Shown: positions 19,801-29,391 of the stretch, piece after piece
How the letters are laid out: each line of letters opens with the position of its first letter
How positions within the stretch are numbered: the stretch's first letter is position 1
Source of the DNA: Marinobacter alexandrii
Lineage (GTDB): Bacteria > Bacteroidota > Bacteroidia > Cytophagales > Cyclobacteriaceae
Assembly (NCBI GenBank): GCA_039984955.1
Contig: JBDWTN010000007.1
Coordinates: 3,187,547-3,251,546 of the forward strand
Reading direction: 5' to 3'
DNA length: 64,000 bases
The notes under the pieces: model-generated
Told to the model about the DNA's origin: nothing
Databases searched by the model: none
Seen by the model: the letters and a program-made list of their open reading frames with translations, nothing else
Made by a program: the position numbers and the translations under genes

Positions 19801-20204
19801 ATCGAATCACCGAAAGAGGAGGAGTGCTAGGTGCGATGGAAAGTATGTATCAACGTGGTAAGATTCAGGAAGAATCCATGTACTACGAGATGCAAAAACA
19901 TACGGGTGAGTTGCCGATTATCGGAGTAAATACCTTCCTTTCATCTAAAGGATCTCCTACGGTGACACCCGCAGAAGTAATCAGGGCAGAAACAGAAGAA
20001 AAGGAATTGCAAATTTCTAATTTGAATGCGCTTCATGAAGGAAGTGCTGATAAGTCTGAAATACTTTTGAGATCTTTACAAGAGACAGCTCTTAAGAATG
20101 AAAATACATTCGAAGCACTGATGGAAGCGGCTAAATACTGTTCGCTTGGCCAAGTGACCCATGCGATGTTTGAGGTTGGAGGACAATACCGTAGAAATAT
20201 GTAA
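16842..20204 (+). CDS. icmF: Fused isobutyryl-CoA mutase (IcmF), adenosylcobalamin-dependent
   Basis: The 1120-residue protein has the three-part IcmF layout. Residues 15-145 are the B12-binding domain ([13 protein letters not shown], His26 as cobalt ligand). Residues 190-410 are a MeaB-like GTPase chaperone (P-loop GTGGAGKSS 202-210, [13 protein letters not shown] 342-345). Residues 520-1120 are the mutase barrel. It interconverts isobutyryl-CoA and n-butyryl-CoA, while the GTPase domain gates cofactor loading. Phe568 (AGVFPFKR) and Gln769 (AQNTCIF) stand where methylmalonyl-CoA mutase has Tyr and Arg; from memory of the family these favour isobutyryl-CoA. A TATCTTTA element at 16812 may be its promoter. 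Confidence 0.95.
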   Translation: MTPEVEIYKPKNHIRIVTAASLFDGHDAAINIMRRIIQSTGCEVIHLGHNRAVQEIVDCAIQEDAQAIAITSYQGGHVEYFKYMYDLLKERGASQIKLFGGGGGTILPEEIEELHAYGITRIYSPDDGRAMGLQGMINDLVEKSDFAVGENLNGQVKRVDAKDHSAIARLISAAENYPEDHKGEIESLRKKAKDTPVLGITGTGGAGKSSLVDELVRRFLVDFKDKTIAVISVDPSKRKTGGALLGDRIRMNAIFNDRVYMRSLATRQSNLALSKYVQDAIDVVKASGFDLIILETSGIGQSDTEITDHSDASLYVMTPEYGAATQLEKIDMLDFADIIALNKFDKRGALDALRDVKKQYQRNHLLWDAKPEDLPVFGTIASQFNDPGMNQLYLSLMNLIAEKTKTDLKSSFASSDEMSEKIFIIPPKRTRYLSEITETIRGYNDKVEQQKEIAQKLFGLDKSAEVLKDKSDALKAIDDAREELKLDMDPHNLKVLEDWNAKKANYEGEFFTYEVRGKEIKVETTTQSLSHTKIPKVILPRFEAWGDILRWSLQENVPGEFPYTAGVFPFKRQGEDPTRMFAGEGGPERTNRRFHYVSMGLPAARLSTAFDSVTLYGEDPDYRPDIYGKIGNSGVSICCLDDAKKLYSGFDLCDPTTSVSMTINGPAATICAFFMNAAIDQQCEKYIKENKLEKEIEKKISDIYKKRGIKRPEYAGELPEGNDGLGLMLLGVTGDQVLPADIYNEMKVKALSSVRGTVQADILKEDQAQNTCIFSTEFSLRLMGDVQQYFIDENVRNFYSVSISGYHIAEAGANPISQLAFTLANGFTFVEYYLSRGMDINSFAPNLSFFFSNGVDPEYAVIGRVARRIWAKAMKLKYGANERAQKLKYHIQTSGRSLHAQEIDFNDIRTTLQALYAIYDNCNSLHTNAYDEAITTPTEESVRRAMAIQLIINKELGLTKNENPIQGSFIIEELTDLVEEAVMVEFDRITERGGVLGAMESMYQRGKIQEESMYYEMQKHTGELPIIGVNTFLSSKGSPTVTPAEVIRAETEEKELQISNLNALHEGSADKSEILLRSLQETALKNENTFEALMEAAKYCSLGQVTHAMFEVGGQYRRNM

Positions 20205-20265
20205 ATACATTGTCCGAAAATTCTGAACAAAGTGAAGGATCTAGATCAACACAGATTTATATTTA

Positions 20266-20640
20266 ATGCAATACAACGCAACAACACCAATAGAATATCT
20301 AAACCTACTTGAAAAAGATTGGAGGAAAGATAAATTGAATGAGCTTCGAGCAATCTTACTTGCTCAGCCTGATGTCAAAGAAGGAATCAACTATAAGATG
20401 TTGAGTTACGAAGATGATAAAGGGGTTATTTTTCATCTAAATGCTCAGAAAAACTATGTTGCCTTATATGTTGGAGATGCTGCTAAAGTTGATCCAACTG
20501 GAGAGCTGCTGGAGGGAATAGACCATGGAAAGGGATGTCTTCGATTCAAAAAATCAATCATCTTCTCAGAAACTAACATTGAGAAATTCATAAAGAAGGC
20601 AATAGACATTTGGAAACAGGGTGGTGATATTGGTTGTTGA
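20266..20640 (+). CDS. DUF1801 (YdhG-like) family protein
   Basis: The 124-residue cytoplasmic protein matches the DUF1801/YdhG fold: TPIEYLNLLEKDWRKDKLNELRAIL opens, then EGINYKMLSYEDDKGVIFHLNAQKNYVALYVG, and it closes with GKGCLRFKKSIIFSETNIEKFIKKAI. Family members are frataxin-like in fold and some are said to take part in iron handling; nothing specific can be said here. It follows icmF by 61 bp in the same direction and may share its transcript. Confidence 0.85.
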   Translation: MQYNATTPIEYLNLLEKDWRKDKLNELRAILLAQPDVKEGINYKMLSYEDDKGVIFHLNAQKNYVALYVGDAAKVDPTGELLEGIDHGKGCLRFKKSIIFSETNIEKFIKKAIDIWKQGGDIGC

Positions 20641-20860
20641 GAATTTGCTTTGATATGCCGATGACCGTTCGTCGGACTCTATAACCTTTAAGTTGGGATA
20701 ATAACTTTACCCCACTCAACTGTAAGTTTTTGTATTTATGTGACACTAAACTTACAAATGTAAAAATCTTAATTCATGAAATAAGCTTATCGAGAAGTAC
20801 GATAACTGTACAACTACGTTCTGCTAATTCCATTAGACTTTTTTTAAAACAAGTGACCAC

Positions 20861-21748
20861 ATGAAACTAACAATCTCTAACCTTTCTAAAACCTACAAGA
20901 ATGGTGTAAAAGCCATTGATGATGTATCATTGGAAATCTCCTCCGGAATGTTTGGTCTCCTAGGACCAAATGGTGCAGGCAAGTCTTCCTTGATGCGAAC
21001 AATTGCTACACTTCAGTCACCAGATGCAGGCGAAATCCACATGGACGACCTAAACATCCATCAAAATCAAATAGAATTTAGAAAGCGACTTGGGTATTTG
21101 CCACAAGAATTTGGAGTTTACGGTAAAATGTCAGCTGAAGCGCTGCTTCAATATTTTGCGACCCTCAAGGGAATAAGCACAAAGGCAGAACGAGATGCAA
21201 TTGTTAAAAGCGCATTGGAAGTCACGAACCTTTACGAGGTACGTAAGAAAGATGTCGCCAAATATTCAGGTGGAATGAAGCAGCGATTTGGTATAGCTCA
21301 GCTACTCTTAAATGATCCAAAACTAATCATCGTGGATGAACCAACAGCAGGTCTCGATCCCACAGAAAGGCAAAGATTTTTGAACGTATTGAGAGAGATT
21401 GGTACAAATAATATTGTGATTTTCTCTACGCATATTGTGGATGATGTGAAAGAATTGTGCACAGATATGGCTATTCTGAATGGTGGAAGAATTCTATCCC
21501 ATCAAACACCTAAAGAGGCTGTTAAAACACTTGAGGGTAAGATATGGAAGAAAGTGATTGAAAGAGATGACTTGGAATCTGAGGAATCTAAATACGACGT
21601 GATTTCATCTAATTTCAATGATGACAACACGGTAAATATTCGAGTATTAAGTGACGGTAATCCGGGAGAAGGATTCAACTCTGTGGAGGCAAACCTCGAA
21701 GATGTGTATTTCACTACACTAGGTCAGGAAAAATCTGTTGAAGCCTAA
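20861..21748 (+). CDS. ABC transporter ATP-binding protein
   Basis: The 295-residue ATPase has Walker A GPNGAGKSS (35-43), a Q-loop at LPQEFGVYG, signature YSGGMKQR (135-142), Walker B LIIVDE (E160) and a switch His in STHIVDD. The C-terminal 80 residues are the extra domain seen in ABC-2 type exporters. It lies 11 bp upstream of a permease-peptidase fusion with which it surely forms one transporter. Confidence 0.95.
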   Translation: MKLTISNLSKTYKNGVKAIDDVSLEISSGMFGLLGPNGAGKSSLMRTIATLQSPDAGEIHMDDLNIHQNQIEFRKRLGYLPQEFGVYGKMSAEALLQYFATLKGISTKAERDAIVKSALEVTNLYEVRKKDVAKYSGGMKQRFGIAQLLLNDPKLIIVDEPTAGLDPTERQRFLNVLREIGTNNIVIFSTHIVDDVKELCTDMAILNGGRILSHQTPKEAVKTLEGKIWKKVIERDDLESEESKYDVISSNFNDDNTVNIRVLSDGNPGEGFNSVEANLEDVYFTTLGQEKSVEA

Positions 21749-21759
21749 ACCAATCCAAT

Positions 21760-24700
21760 ATGTTTTTTAAAATATTTTCTTTTGAAATAAAGTATTGGGT
21801 TAAGAATCCACTATTTTATATCTACTTGGGGTCATTATTTGCTATTTCTACACTAGCTATGGCATCCAATGCGGGAATTTTTGATTCCATTACTGTAACC
21901 AGAAGCTCCATTGCATACATTAATTCAGCCTTTTCGTTGAACAATTTCATCAATGGGTTTTCAATTTTGGCGTTTTTTCTAATACCGTCCATAGTTGGAG
22001 GTACGATCAATAAGGATTACAGCAGCAACACGAGTAATGTGCTCTATTCGTACCCGTTTTCTAAAGTAGATTATTTGCTTGCAAAATACCTCAGTGGTTT
22101 GGCGGTTACCATAATGGTACTCTTATCAGTTGCTTTAGGAGCAATGGTGGGTGGCTATCTACCTGGGACAAATCCCGAACTTCTGGGTGATTTTAATCTT
22201 TTAAACTACCTGCAGCCCTACTTAATTTATGTTATTCCAAACCTGATCTTTTTTAGTGCAATTATTTTTGGAGTAGTCACTTTCTCAAGAAATATTGCCT
22301 CCGGTTTTGTGGCAGTTATTGCATTATTCCTTTTGCAAGGAGTAGCTGAGACGATCATTGGGAATCTTGACAACAAAGAGTTAGGGGCTTTTATTGATCC
22401 CTTTGGATCTGCAGCAAGTTCATACTATACCGAATATTGGACAGTATCAGAGCAAAATGAAAACCTGCTTCCTTTTGAAGGTTATATTATTTACAATCGC
22501 TTGATATGGGGAGGCTTAGGGCTATTAATTTACTTTGGAGTATTCTCAGTATTTAAGTTTTCTCATAACCCACTTTCATTCAGCTTTAAAAAGCAGAAGG
22601 GCGAGAGAGTTGTCAAAAATAACTTCGGAAGTATGGTTCGAATCAACCTTCCCAAAGTATCATTCGATTACAGTTTCTTAAATAGAATGAAAGCTGCTTG
22701 GACGCTTTCCAATAATGATTTTCTGTTTGTTGTTAAGAGCTGGCCATTCATCATTATCGCATTGATTGGTTTGTTAATTCTCACGACCACATTAGCCGTC
22801 GGCCAGCAGATTTACGGTACGACTACTTATCCTGTGAGCTGGCAAATGTTAGATATAGCAGGAGCAGTGTTTACTACAATAGCCATTCTTCCGATTACCT
22901 ATCTCTATTCGGGGATGTTAATTCATCGACACAGAATTGCTAAGATCAATCAGTTAGTAGATGCCACACCTATACCTAATTGGACAATGCTTTTGTCGAA
23001 GTTTGTTGCGTTGATCAAGATTCAGGCTTTGCTATTGTTTTTAATAATGATCAGTGGAATTCTTATTCAAACGTATGCAGGATTCTATGATTACGAGATA
23101 GGATTTTATCTCAAGGATTTATTCTTTTTAAGAATCTGGAACATCGTTGTATGGAGTTTACTGGCCATTTTCTTGCACACACTTATTCCTAACTATTTAA
23201 TAGGATTTTTTATAACGCTTGGGGTTGGAATAGGTATTAGCTACCTGGATTCAGCAGGAATAGAACAATCGATATTTAAATACAATGAAGGACCAGGTAC
23301 ATTCTATTCTCCAATGAATGGATATGGTATTTCAATTGCACGTTTTTTCGTTTACAAAATCTATTGGCTGCTACTTGGTGGAGCTTTCTATGTGTTTGCG
23401 ATCGCTTTCTGGAGAAGAGGTATGCCTACCACTTTCAAGTTAAAGCTAAAAGAAGGTCTCAGGTCATTCAAAAGACCTCTGAAAATTGCTTTTACACTGT
23501 TCATCCTTTCTTTTATAGGGCTGGGTAGCTACATCTGGTATGTGAATAATGTTGAAAATGAATATGTTTCGGCGAAGGGACGGGAAGAAAGAACTGTGGA
23601 GCAAGAAAAGCGATTCAGTAAATACGCTAGAATGGCACAACCACGCATTACCGATGTGAAAGTTGATATGGAGCTCTTTCCAAAAAGCAGAGATTTCAAA
23701 GTGGAAGGAACGTTTCTTTTGGTCAATAAAACAGAAGAGATGATAGATTCATTATTCTTGAATCACAATAACTATCCTAGTGAATTCTCTTTCTCTGTTG
23801 CAAATGAATTGGTCTTGGAAGATACCATTTACAATTATGATTTCTATCAACTAGAAGAGCCGATGAATCCTGGGGATTCCGTCTCTTTTACATTCAAGAT
23901 GTGGAATAAGCCAAACACTTTATTAAGGAACTATTCCCCAGTGAGAGCTAATGGTACTTTTGTTAATAGTGGTATTTTTCCAACTTTTGGTTATTCTGAA
24001 GGGAGTGAGCTAGTAGACAATAAAGTCAGAGAAAAATATGGATTGCCTGAGAAAGAACGCATGAAATCTCCTTTCGATACGGTGGCTAGAGGAAATACGT
24101 ATATCTCATCAAGTGCCGATTGGATCAACTTTGAAACGACTGTTAGCACTTCGGAAGACCAAATTGCAATAGCGCCAGGTTACCTGCAAAAAGAATGGGT
24201 AGAGGAAGGACGCAGATATTTTCGTTATAAAATGGACAGTAAAATGTTGAATTTTTATGCATATCAGTCTGCTGATTACGAGGTGGTTAGAGATAAGTGG
24301 AATGACATAAACATTGAAATCTACTATCACGAAGGACATGAGTATAACCTGGATCGAATGGTGAAAGGAGTTAAAAAATCACTCGAATATTACACAGAGA
24401 ACTTTAGTCCATATCAGCATAAACAGGTTAGAATCATTGAATTTCCAAGAACTAGTGGGTCTTTTGCTCAATCATTTGCTAACACTATACCTTTCTCTGA
24501 GGCCATTGGTTTCATCGCGGAGGTAGATGACGAAGATCCCGAAGGTGTAGATTATCCATTTAGCGTTACAGCGCATGAAGTAGCACACCAGTGGTGGGCA
24601 CATCAGGTGATCGGTGCGAATGTGCAGGGAGCTACAGTTATGTCCGAGAGTATGTCAGAGTACAGTAGCCTACGCGTATTGGAAAAAGAGTACGGATCTG

Positions 24701-25434
24701 AAAAGATGCGTGTGTTCCTGAAAGATGCGCTAGATAGCTACCTTCAGGGAAGAACATTTGAGCGTTTGAAAGAGAAGCCGTTAATCTTCAATGAGAATCA
24801 GCAGTACATTCACTATAACAAGGGCTCATTAGTTCTTTATGCGTTAAGTGATTACTTGGGCGAGTCAGTCTTCAACAAGGCAATGAGTCAATACATCGAC
24901 AGTGTAGCTTTTCAAGAACCACCTTACACTACCTCTCTTGAATATTTAGGATTTGTGAAATCAGTGACCCCTGATTCGATGAGTTATTTAGTTGAAGATA
25001 TGTTGGAAACAATTACACTGTATAACAACAAAGTGACTGATGCCACATATAAAGAACTGGAAAACGGAAAGTATGAAGTGAAATTGAAGACGCTTGTTTC
25101 AAAGTATCGTGCCGATGAGAAAGGAGAACGCATCTTTACGAACGCCGAAGGTGATAGTTTAACCTATCAAGTTGAAGGTAGAAGAAAGCCTACAATTTCG
25201 CTTCCATTGAATGATTGGATTGAGGTCGGAGTTTTTGTTGAGAAAGAAGTGGAGGGAGAAACTAAAGAAGTTCCCTTATACCTAAAAAAGCAAAAGTTTG
25301 ATCAAATCAATAATGAGATTACACTCATCGTTGATGAAAAGCCGACATCTGTAGGAATAGATCCATATTACAAGCTGATAGATGTGATCTCCAACGACAA
25401 TAGGTCATCTCCAAAGGAAGAATCTGAAGATTAG
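21760..25434 (+). CDS. ABC-2 type permease fused to M1 family metallopeptidase domain
   Basis: The 1224-residue protein has two sets of about six membrane helices (residues 1-270 and 320-600) as in ABC-2 permeases, then a large extracytoplasmic part. That part contains an M1 peptidase core: HEVAHQWWAH (H939, E940, H943) and the third ligand region SESMSEYSSL (E963). The domain resembles the catalytic region of M1 aminopeptidases. The peptidase would face the periplasm next to the export channel. With the preceding ATPase it makes a complete exporter-peptidase; the substrate is unknown. A terminator follows immediately. Confidence 0.93.
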   Translation: MFFKIFSFEIKYWVKNPLFYIYLGSLFAISTLAMASNAGIFDSITVTRSSIAYINSAFSLNNFINGFSILAFFLIPSIVGGTINKDYSSNTSNVLYSYPFSKVDYLLAKYLSGLAVTIMVLLSVALGAMVGGYLPGTNPELLGDFNLLNYLQPYLIYVIPNLIFFSAIIFGVVTFSRNIASGFVAVIALFLLQGVAETIIGNLDNKELGAFIDPFGSAASSYYTEYWTVSEQNENLLPFEGYIIYNRLIWGGLGLLIYFGVFSVFKFSHNPLSFSFKKQKGERVVKNNFGSMVRINLPKVSFDYSFLNRMKAAWTLSNNDFLFVVKSWPFIIIALIGLLILTTTLAVGQQIYGTTTYPVSWQMLDIAGAVFTTIAILPITYLYSGMLIHRHRIAKINQLVDATPIPNWTMLLSKFVALIKIQALLLFLIMISGILIQTYAGFYDYEIGFYLKDLFFLRIWNIVVWSLLAIFLHTLIPNYLIGFFITLGVGIGISYLDSAGIEQSIFKYNEGPGTFYSPMNGYGISIARFFVYKIYWLLLGGAFYVFAIAFWRRGMPTTFKLKLKEGLRSFKRPLKIAFTLFILSFIGLGSYIWYVNNVENEYVSAKGREERTVEQEKRFSKYARMAQPRITDVKVDMELFPKSRDFKVEGTFLLVNKTEEMIDSLFLNHNNYPSEFSFSVANELVLEDTIYNYDFYQLEEPMNPGDSVSFTFKMWNKPNTLLRNYSPVRANGTFVNSGIFPTFGYSEGSELVDNKVREKYGLPEKERMKSPFDTVARGNTYISSSADWINFETTVSTSEDQIAIAPGYLQKEWVEEGRRYFRYKMDSKMLNFYAYQSADYEVVRDKWNDINIEIYYHEGHEYNLDRMVKGVKKSLEYYTENFSPYQHKQVRIIEFPRTSGSFAQSFANTIPFSEAIGFIAEVDDEDPEGVDYPFSVTAHEVAHQWWAHQVIGANVQGATVMSESMSEYSSLRVLEKEYGSEKMRVFLKDALDSYLQGRTFERLKEKPLIFNENQQYIHYNKGSLVLYALSDYLGESVFNKAMSQYIDSVAFQEPPYTTSLEYLGFVKSVTPDSMSYLVEDMLETITLYNNKVTDATYKELENGKYEVKLKTLVSKYRADEKGERIFTNAEGDSLTYQVEGRRKPTISLPLNDWIEVGVFVEKEVEGETKEVPLYLKKQKFDQINNEITLIVDEKPTSVGIDPYYKLIDVISNDNRSSPKEESED

Positions 25435-25436
25435 TT

Positions 25437-25464
25437 AAAAGGACTCATTTGAGTCCTTTTTCTT
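25437..25464 (+). terminator. Rho-independent terminator of the ABC exporter operon
   Basis: A 10-bp perfect stem (aaaaggactc / gagtcctttt, loop attt, 25437-25460) runs into a T-rich tail. It begins three bases after the permease-peptidase stop codon. Confidence 0.88.
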
Positions 25465-25522
25465 TTACTTACGCAAGTTTTTAAAAGAGATGTCATCAAA
25501 GAGTTATAACAAGACTTCTATT

Positions 25523-26818
25523 ATGACAAAAATCCTATTCAATTTATTAAGTGTTCTTTTGATTAGCGCACTTCTGTTCTCATGCGGTGGCGATGAAAAT
25601 GATACCGATGATGCTATTAATGCAAGCCCCGAAATAAGTAATGCTCTGAGTGATTTAATGCTTGACGAAGGTTTTGAATCAACCACAGTTAATCTTGCTG
25701 CAGTATTCTCCGATTCTGATGGAGATGATCTTAACTATAGTGCGACGAGCAGCCCTTCCAGTGTTGTCACAGTTTCTATTTCAGGAAGTATGTTGACCAT
25801 TACTGAAGCAGGCACAGGCAATGCACTTGTAACGGTTACTGCCAATGATGGAAACGGCGGAAGTACAAGTGATGAATTTGCGGTGGCTGTTTCTGAATCT
25901 GACCCTGAACCAACTGTATGCGCAAATGATAATTCGACTAATCAGGATAATACGATGTGCGATAATACTCCTTCGGTAGCTAATCAATACGAGGAATCTA
26001 TTGTAGGTCAAATCAGGCAGATAAGTACCAATCGTGTTCCTGATCATGATTATGGAAATCAAGTAGCTAACCTTGGCATCACAGGTTTGACATCAACTAC
26101 GGTCATGTATGAGATAGATGCTACTCCTGAATTGGCAGCAAGTACTACAAGTATTGTAGATGAAGCCTTTATGCCAGCGTATGATTTCGGAATAGCATTG
26201 AATGGAGTTCCCATAGATCCCGCTCCTGGAACCCCATTTATTTTCGAGAATACAGAGACAGGAGAGTATAACTGGGATTGGGTATTTGAACCTACTAACA
26301 ATAGAAATGAAGTAGGTCTGGATTGTAATAACGCTCACTTACAGCCAGATATGATGGCAGGAACAGGGTTGATTCATTATCATGGAGATATGCAAGTTTA
26401 TGCAGATGATCTACTTGCAGGTTTAGGGACCGGAAGTACGGTACCTACTGATCCAGTTCAAGTAGGATGGGCGGTCGATGGATTTCCGATTTTTTATAAG
26501 TACGGTCCTGATGGAAATGATGGATTAGCTGCATTAACGCCAAGCTATCAAGTCAAAGAAGGGGAAAGACCTGGAGATGGAGTATCTGAACCTTGTGGTG
26601 AATACAATGGAAAATATACGAATGATTATGAGTTCGTTGATGGGTCCGGTGATTTGGATGAGTGTAATGGAATCAGTCGATCGGTTACAATCAATAATGC
26701 CGAAACTGGAGGCATGGAAACGTTTGACTACTTCTATGTTGTCACAGATGAGTTCCCCGTTATTTCCAGATGTTTGTCTGGCACACCAAGTGAAGATTTC
26801 AGAAAAGGCGGAATGTAG
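25523..26818 (+). CDS. YHYH-domain lipoprotein with cadherin-like repeat
   Basis: Translation most likely starts at the ATG at 25523, which gives a lipoprotein signal (LLFSCGG, Cys21); the frame extends 11 codons further. The 431-residue protein then has a cadherin/Big-like region (about 35-130: DSDGDDLNYSATSS, TVTANDGNGGSTSDEF) and a YHYH domain (about 165-425) with LIHYHGD, WAVDGFPIFYKYG and a conserved PCGEYNGKYTNDY part. The His-rich core suggests metal binding. Such proteins are usually surface exposed. Function of YHYH domains is not established. Terminated by a GAAA-loop hairpin. Confidence 0.88.
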   Translation: MTKILFNLLSVLLISALLFSCGGDENDTDDAINASPEISNALSDLMLDEGFESTTVNLAAVFSDSDGDDLNYSATSSPSSVVTVSISGSMLTITEAGTGNALVTVTANDGNGGSTSDEFAVAVSESDPEPTVCANDNSTNQDNTMCDNTPSVANQYEESIVGQIRQISTNRVPDHDYGNQVANLGITGLTSTTVMYEIDATPELAASTTSIVDEAFMPAYDFGIALNGVPIDPAPGTPFIFENTETGEYNWDWVFEPTNNRNEVGLDCNNAHLQPDMMAGTGLIHYHGDMQVYADDLLAGLGTGSTVPTDPVQVGWAVDGFPIFYKYGPDGNDGLAALTPSYQVKEGERPGDGVSEPCGEYNGKYTNDYEFVDGSGDLDECNGISRSVTINNAETGGMETFDYFYVVTDEFPVISRCLSGTPSEDFRKGGM

Positions 26819-26843
26819 ATTTGTTCTGGCTTCTTTAAAAAAA

Positions 26844-26869
26844 AGTCCTGCGAAAGCAGGACTTTTTTT
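26844..26869 (+). terminator. Rho-independent terminator, GAAA tetraloop
   Basis: A perfect 8-bp stem agtcctgc / gcaggact with a stable gaaa loop, followed by T7 and preceded by A7, 26 bp after the YHYH gene. The A-run makes it potentially bidirectional, but no minus-strand gene ends here. Confidence 0.93.
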
Positions 26870-26986
26870 GTTTGATCTGGATGATTAGAGATCGTAATGA
26901 TTGGAATAGATTTCCTATTACATTTTTCAGGTTTAAAGTTGGTATCAATATCAAACCTTTTAATTTTTGCGTCTAACTAGAAATGA

Positions 26987-27787
26987 ATGATAGAAGGAAT
27001 TAGAAAAATAGTTTTTCTATTTTTAGTCGGAATATCAGTCTCATATTCGAGCGCTCAGATTCTTAAAGTGGATAAGGGATCGCTCGCCTCTGATTCATCA
27101 AACTATTTTACAGGAGTAATAGATGCAACCTTTGCTATTAATAATAGGAGTTCTACGGTAGAAGAACAGAACGTTTATATTGGTGTAAACAACAATATAG
27201 ATGTCGTCTATATCGCAGAAAAATCAGCGACAGTTTTCATCAGTGGCCTTAATTATTTTAAGCTTGGAGACGGACCTCTGATTTACAACGGAACTGCTCA
27301 TTTAAGACAAATCCTTAAAAGATCGGCAAAGCTCACTCCAGAGTTTTTTGGGCAGGTTCAGTTTGATGAATCCAGAAATATGGAGTTCAGATGGCTACTA
27401 GGAGGAGGATATCGCTGGAATATCCTTCGTAAGCGTAACCCACTTTATGCCGGCGTAGGAATTTTTAGAGAATACGAAAAGTGGAATGGCATTGAAGAGG
27501 CTATTGAAAAAGAACTATGGAAGCTTAATTCATATGTTAGTGCTGATGTTAGACTTACAGAAACTACCAATATCAATGCAATCGTCTACTTTCAGTCAGG
27601 CAGAGATGGGGATATAGGTGCCTTTAGAAATAGATTGAGCGGTCAGTTAGAGTTTAAAAATGCATTAACAGATCGTTTTAAAGTAAAAATGACAACTAAC
27701 TTTTTGCTTGATGATAAACCGATCATACCTCTAAATAAATTCATCTACGAAGTATACTTTGGGATTGAATATTCTTTTAATCCTTAA
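26987..27787 (+). CDS. DUF481-like outer membrane beta-barrel protein
   Basis: The 266-residue protein has a signal peptide ending near SSAQ (residue 24) and then alternating beta strands typical of a small outer-membrane barrel: NVYIGVNNNIDVVYIAEK, LGGGYRWNIL, LYAGVGIFREYEKW, and a last strand ending in aromatic FGIEYSFNP. This fits DUF481. Porin-like or structural function; no substrate can be inferred. Own transcription unit between two other exported-protein genes. Confidence 0.75.
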   Translation: MIEGIRKIVFLFLVGISVSYSSAQILKVDKGSLASDSSNYFTGVIDATFAINNRSSTVEEQNVYIGVNNNIDVVYIAEKSATVFISGLNYFKLGDGPLIYNGTAHLRQILKRSAKLTPEFFGQVQFDESRNMEFRWLLGGGYRWNILRKRNPLYAGVGIFREYEKWNGIEEAIEKELWKLNSYVSADVRLTETTNINAIVYFQSGRDGDIGAFRNRLSGQLEFKNALTDRFKVKMTTNFLLDDKPIIPLNKFIYEVYFGIEYSFNP

Positions 27788-27846
27788 ATCCACAACTTTC
27801 GCCGATAGTTATAGGGAGAAAAAAATCATCTAAGGTATTAAATACG

Positions 27847-27854
27847 TAAATTTG
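27847..27854 (+). promoter_or_regulatory. TAnnTTTG -7 promoter element
   Basis: The octamer taaatttg matches the Bacteroidota sigma-A -7 consensus exactly, 22 bp before the ATG at 27876, so the 5' leader would be only about 15 bases. No clear TTTG is seen at the -33 position, which lowers confidence. Confidence 0.5.
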
Positions 27855-27875
27855 TACACAACCATTTTACTTGAG

Positions 27876-29243
27876 ATGAAAGCAGCTATACTCACTATTA
27901 TACTTTCGATTACAGTTATTGTTGGATTAGCACAATGTCCTACGGCGGGATCCACGCTTTTTTCCAACACTACGATTTCTTCTGACTGTACTGTTTCAGG
28001 GAATCTTACCATTCAAGGTCCAACATTGACTATTGATCCTGGAGTGACTCTCACCGTTACCGGAACATTGACCATTCAAGGAGATGCTACTATTTCGGCC
28101 TCAAGTACTAGTAATATCAACATTAGCGGAGATCTCAGAGATAATTGGACAGGTGGGGGAACGAATTCGATAACCGGAGGAACTTATAACATAACAGGAG
28201 ATCTGGTTGAGGCTTCTGGGGGTAATTTTACGATAGATAATGCTGTAGTAAATGCAGATTCAGCATACACTAGTGATGGTGCCAATTTGCAAATTCTAAA
28301 TGGTTCCAATATTGTTATTACAAAAGGAATGAGAAATCAGGAATTACTTACCATTAATGCATCTATCCTTGATATAGGAGGTGATCTTGATGCGACCGGA
28401 GGAGATAATGTGACTGTTAGAAATAACGGAGAACTCATCGTTAGAGGTAACTATAAAATGAACAATGGAGGAGGAGTTCAGCTTAATCTTGAAACTGGGG
28501 GACTAGTTAGAATTTTTGGTGATGTTGAAAGTAACACAGGAGGAAATACGATAGATGTAGATGGTGATTCCGGGATTTCTGTCGGTGGAGATTTTACTGG
28601 AGGGAGTCCTCCAGATGTGTCAGTCGGAACAGATGATGAGGATGCAGATTGTCTTACCGGTGGTGGGTGCTGTGGAGATGCCAGTGCATGCTCAGGGGCA
28701 ACAACACTTCCAGTTTCTCTCATAGATTTTAGGGGAGACTATTTGGAAGGAGAACTTTCCTTTGAATGGCATACTGCTTCTGAAACAAACAACGATTTTT
28801 TCATTTTGGAACAATCATATGATGGTGTTCTTTTTAATGAAGTTGCCCGAATAAAAGGAAATGGCACGACCAATGAAGTAACAAACTACTCGTTCACATC
28901 TAAACGAAGTACTAATGTCAAAGGGCTTTTTTATCGATTGTCGCAGACTGACTTTGATGGTACACATGAGAAACTTAAGATTATTTATGTAAGCTTCAGT
29001 ACTTTGGATAGAGGTTTAAGCATTTATCCGAACCCTGTTCATGAAGGTCGAAAGATGACTATAGAAGGGTTGTATAGTGATAACAGCAAATGGGAGATAT
29101 ATTCACTGACGGGAGAGAAAGTATCAGAGGGATCATTTGACTCTAACAATCAAATGGATGTTCCCGGACTCGTCAATGGAAGTTACATCCTGAGCGTAAA
29201 TGCACTAGATAAAGTAGTTCAGAAGAGATTCATTGTTCGGTAG
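27876..29243 (+). CDS. Type IX secreted beta-solenoid-like protein
   Basis: The ATG at 27876 is preferred over an upstream TTG because it gives a clean signal peptide (MKAAILTIILSITVIVGLAQ). The 455-residue product has many short repeats such as NLTIQGPTLTIDPGVTLTVTGTLTIQGDATI and GGDLDATGGDNVTVRNNGEL, which look like rungs of a right-handed beta solenoid. A Cys-rich DCLTGGGCCGDASAC segment follows at about residue 260, then a fibronectin-like region beginning LPVSLIDFRGDYLEGELSF, and a C-terminal type A sorting domain (SIYPNPVHEGRKMTI to QKRFIVR). Secreted or cell-surface protein. Confidence 0.9.
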   Translation: MKAAILTIILSITVIVGLAQCPTAGSTLFSNTTISSDCTVSGNLTIQGPTLTIDPGVTLTVTGTLTIQGDATISASSTSNINISGDLRDNWTGGGTNSITGGTYNITGDLVEASGGNFTIDNAVVNADSAYTSDGANLQILNGSNIVITKGMRNQELLTINASILDIGGDLDATGGDNVTVRNNGELIVRGNYKMNNGGGVQLNLETGGLVRIFGDVESNTGGNTIDVDGDSGISVGGDFTGGSPPDVSVGTDDEDADCLTGGGCCGDASACSGATTLPVSLIDFRGDYLEGELSFEWHTASETNNDFFILEQSYDGVLFNEVARIKGNGTTNEVTNYSFTSKRSTNVKGLFYRLSQTDFDGTHEKLKIIYVSFSTLDRGLSIYPNPVHEGRKMTIEGLYSDNSKWEIYSLTGEKVSEGSFDSNNQMDVPGLVNGSYILSVNALDKVVQKRFIVR

Positions 29244-29391
29244 ATCATCTCACCAGAACCTCACGAATTTATTTGATAACAGTATTTTTCACCTTTATAA
29301 AAGCTAACCTCCTGCAAGGAGTAATGAGAATTTCGGTGAAAGGTCATTTTAGATCCTTTTGTACTAATTTGGTTTTGATTGATATTTACCA

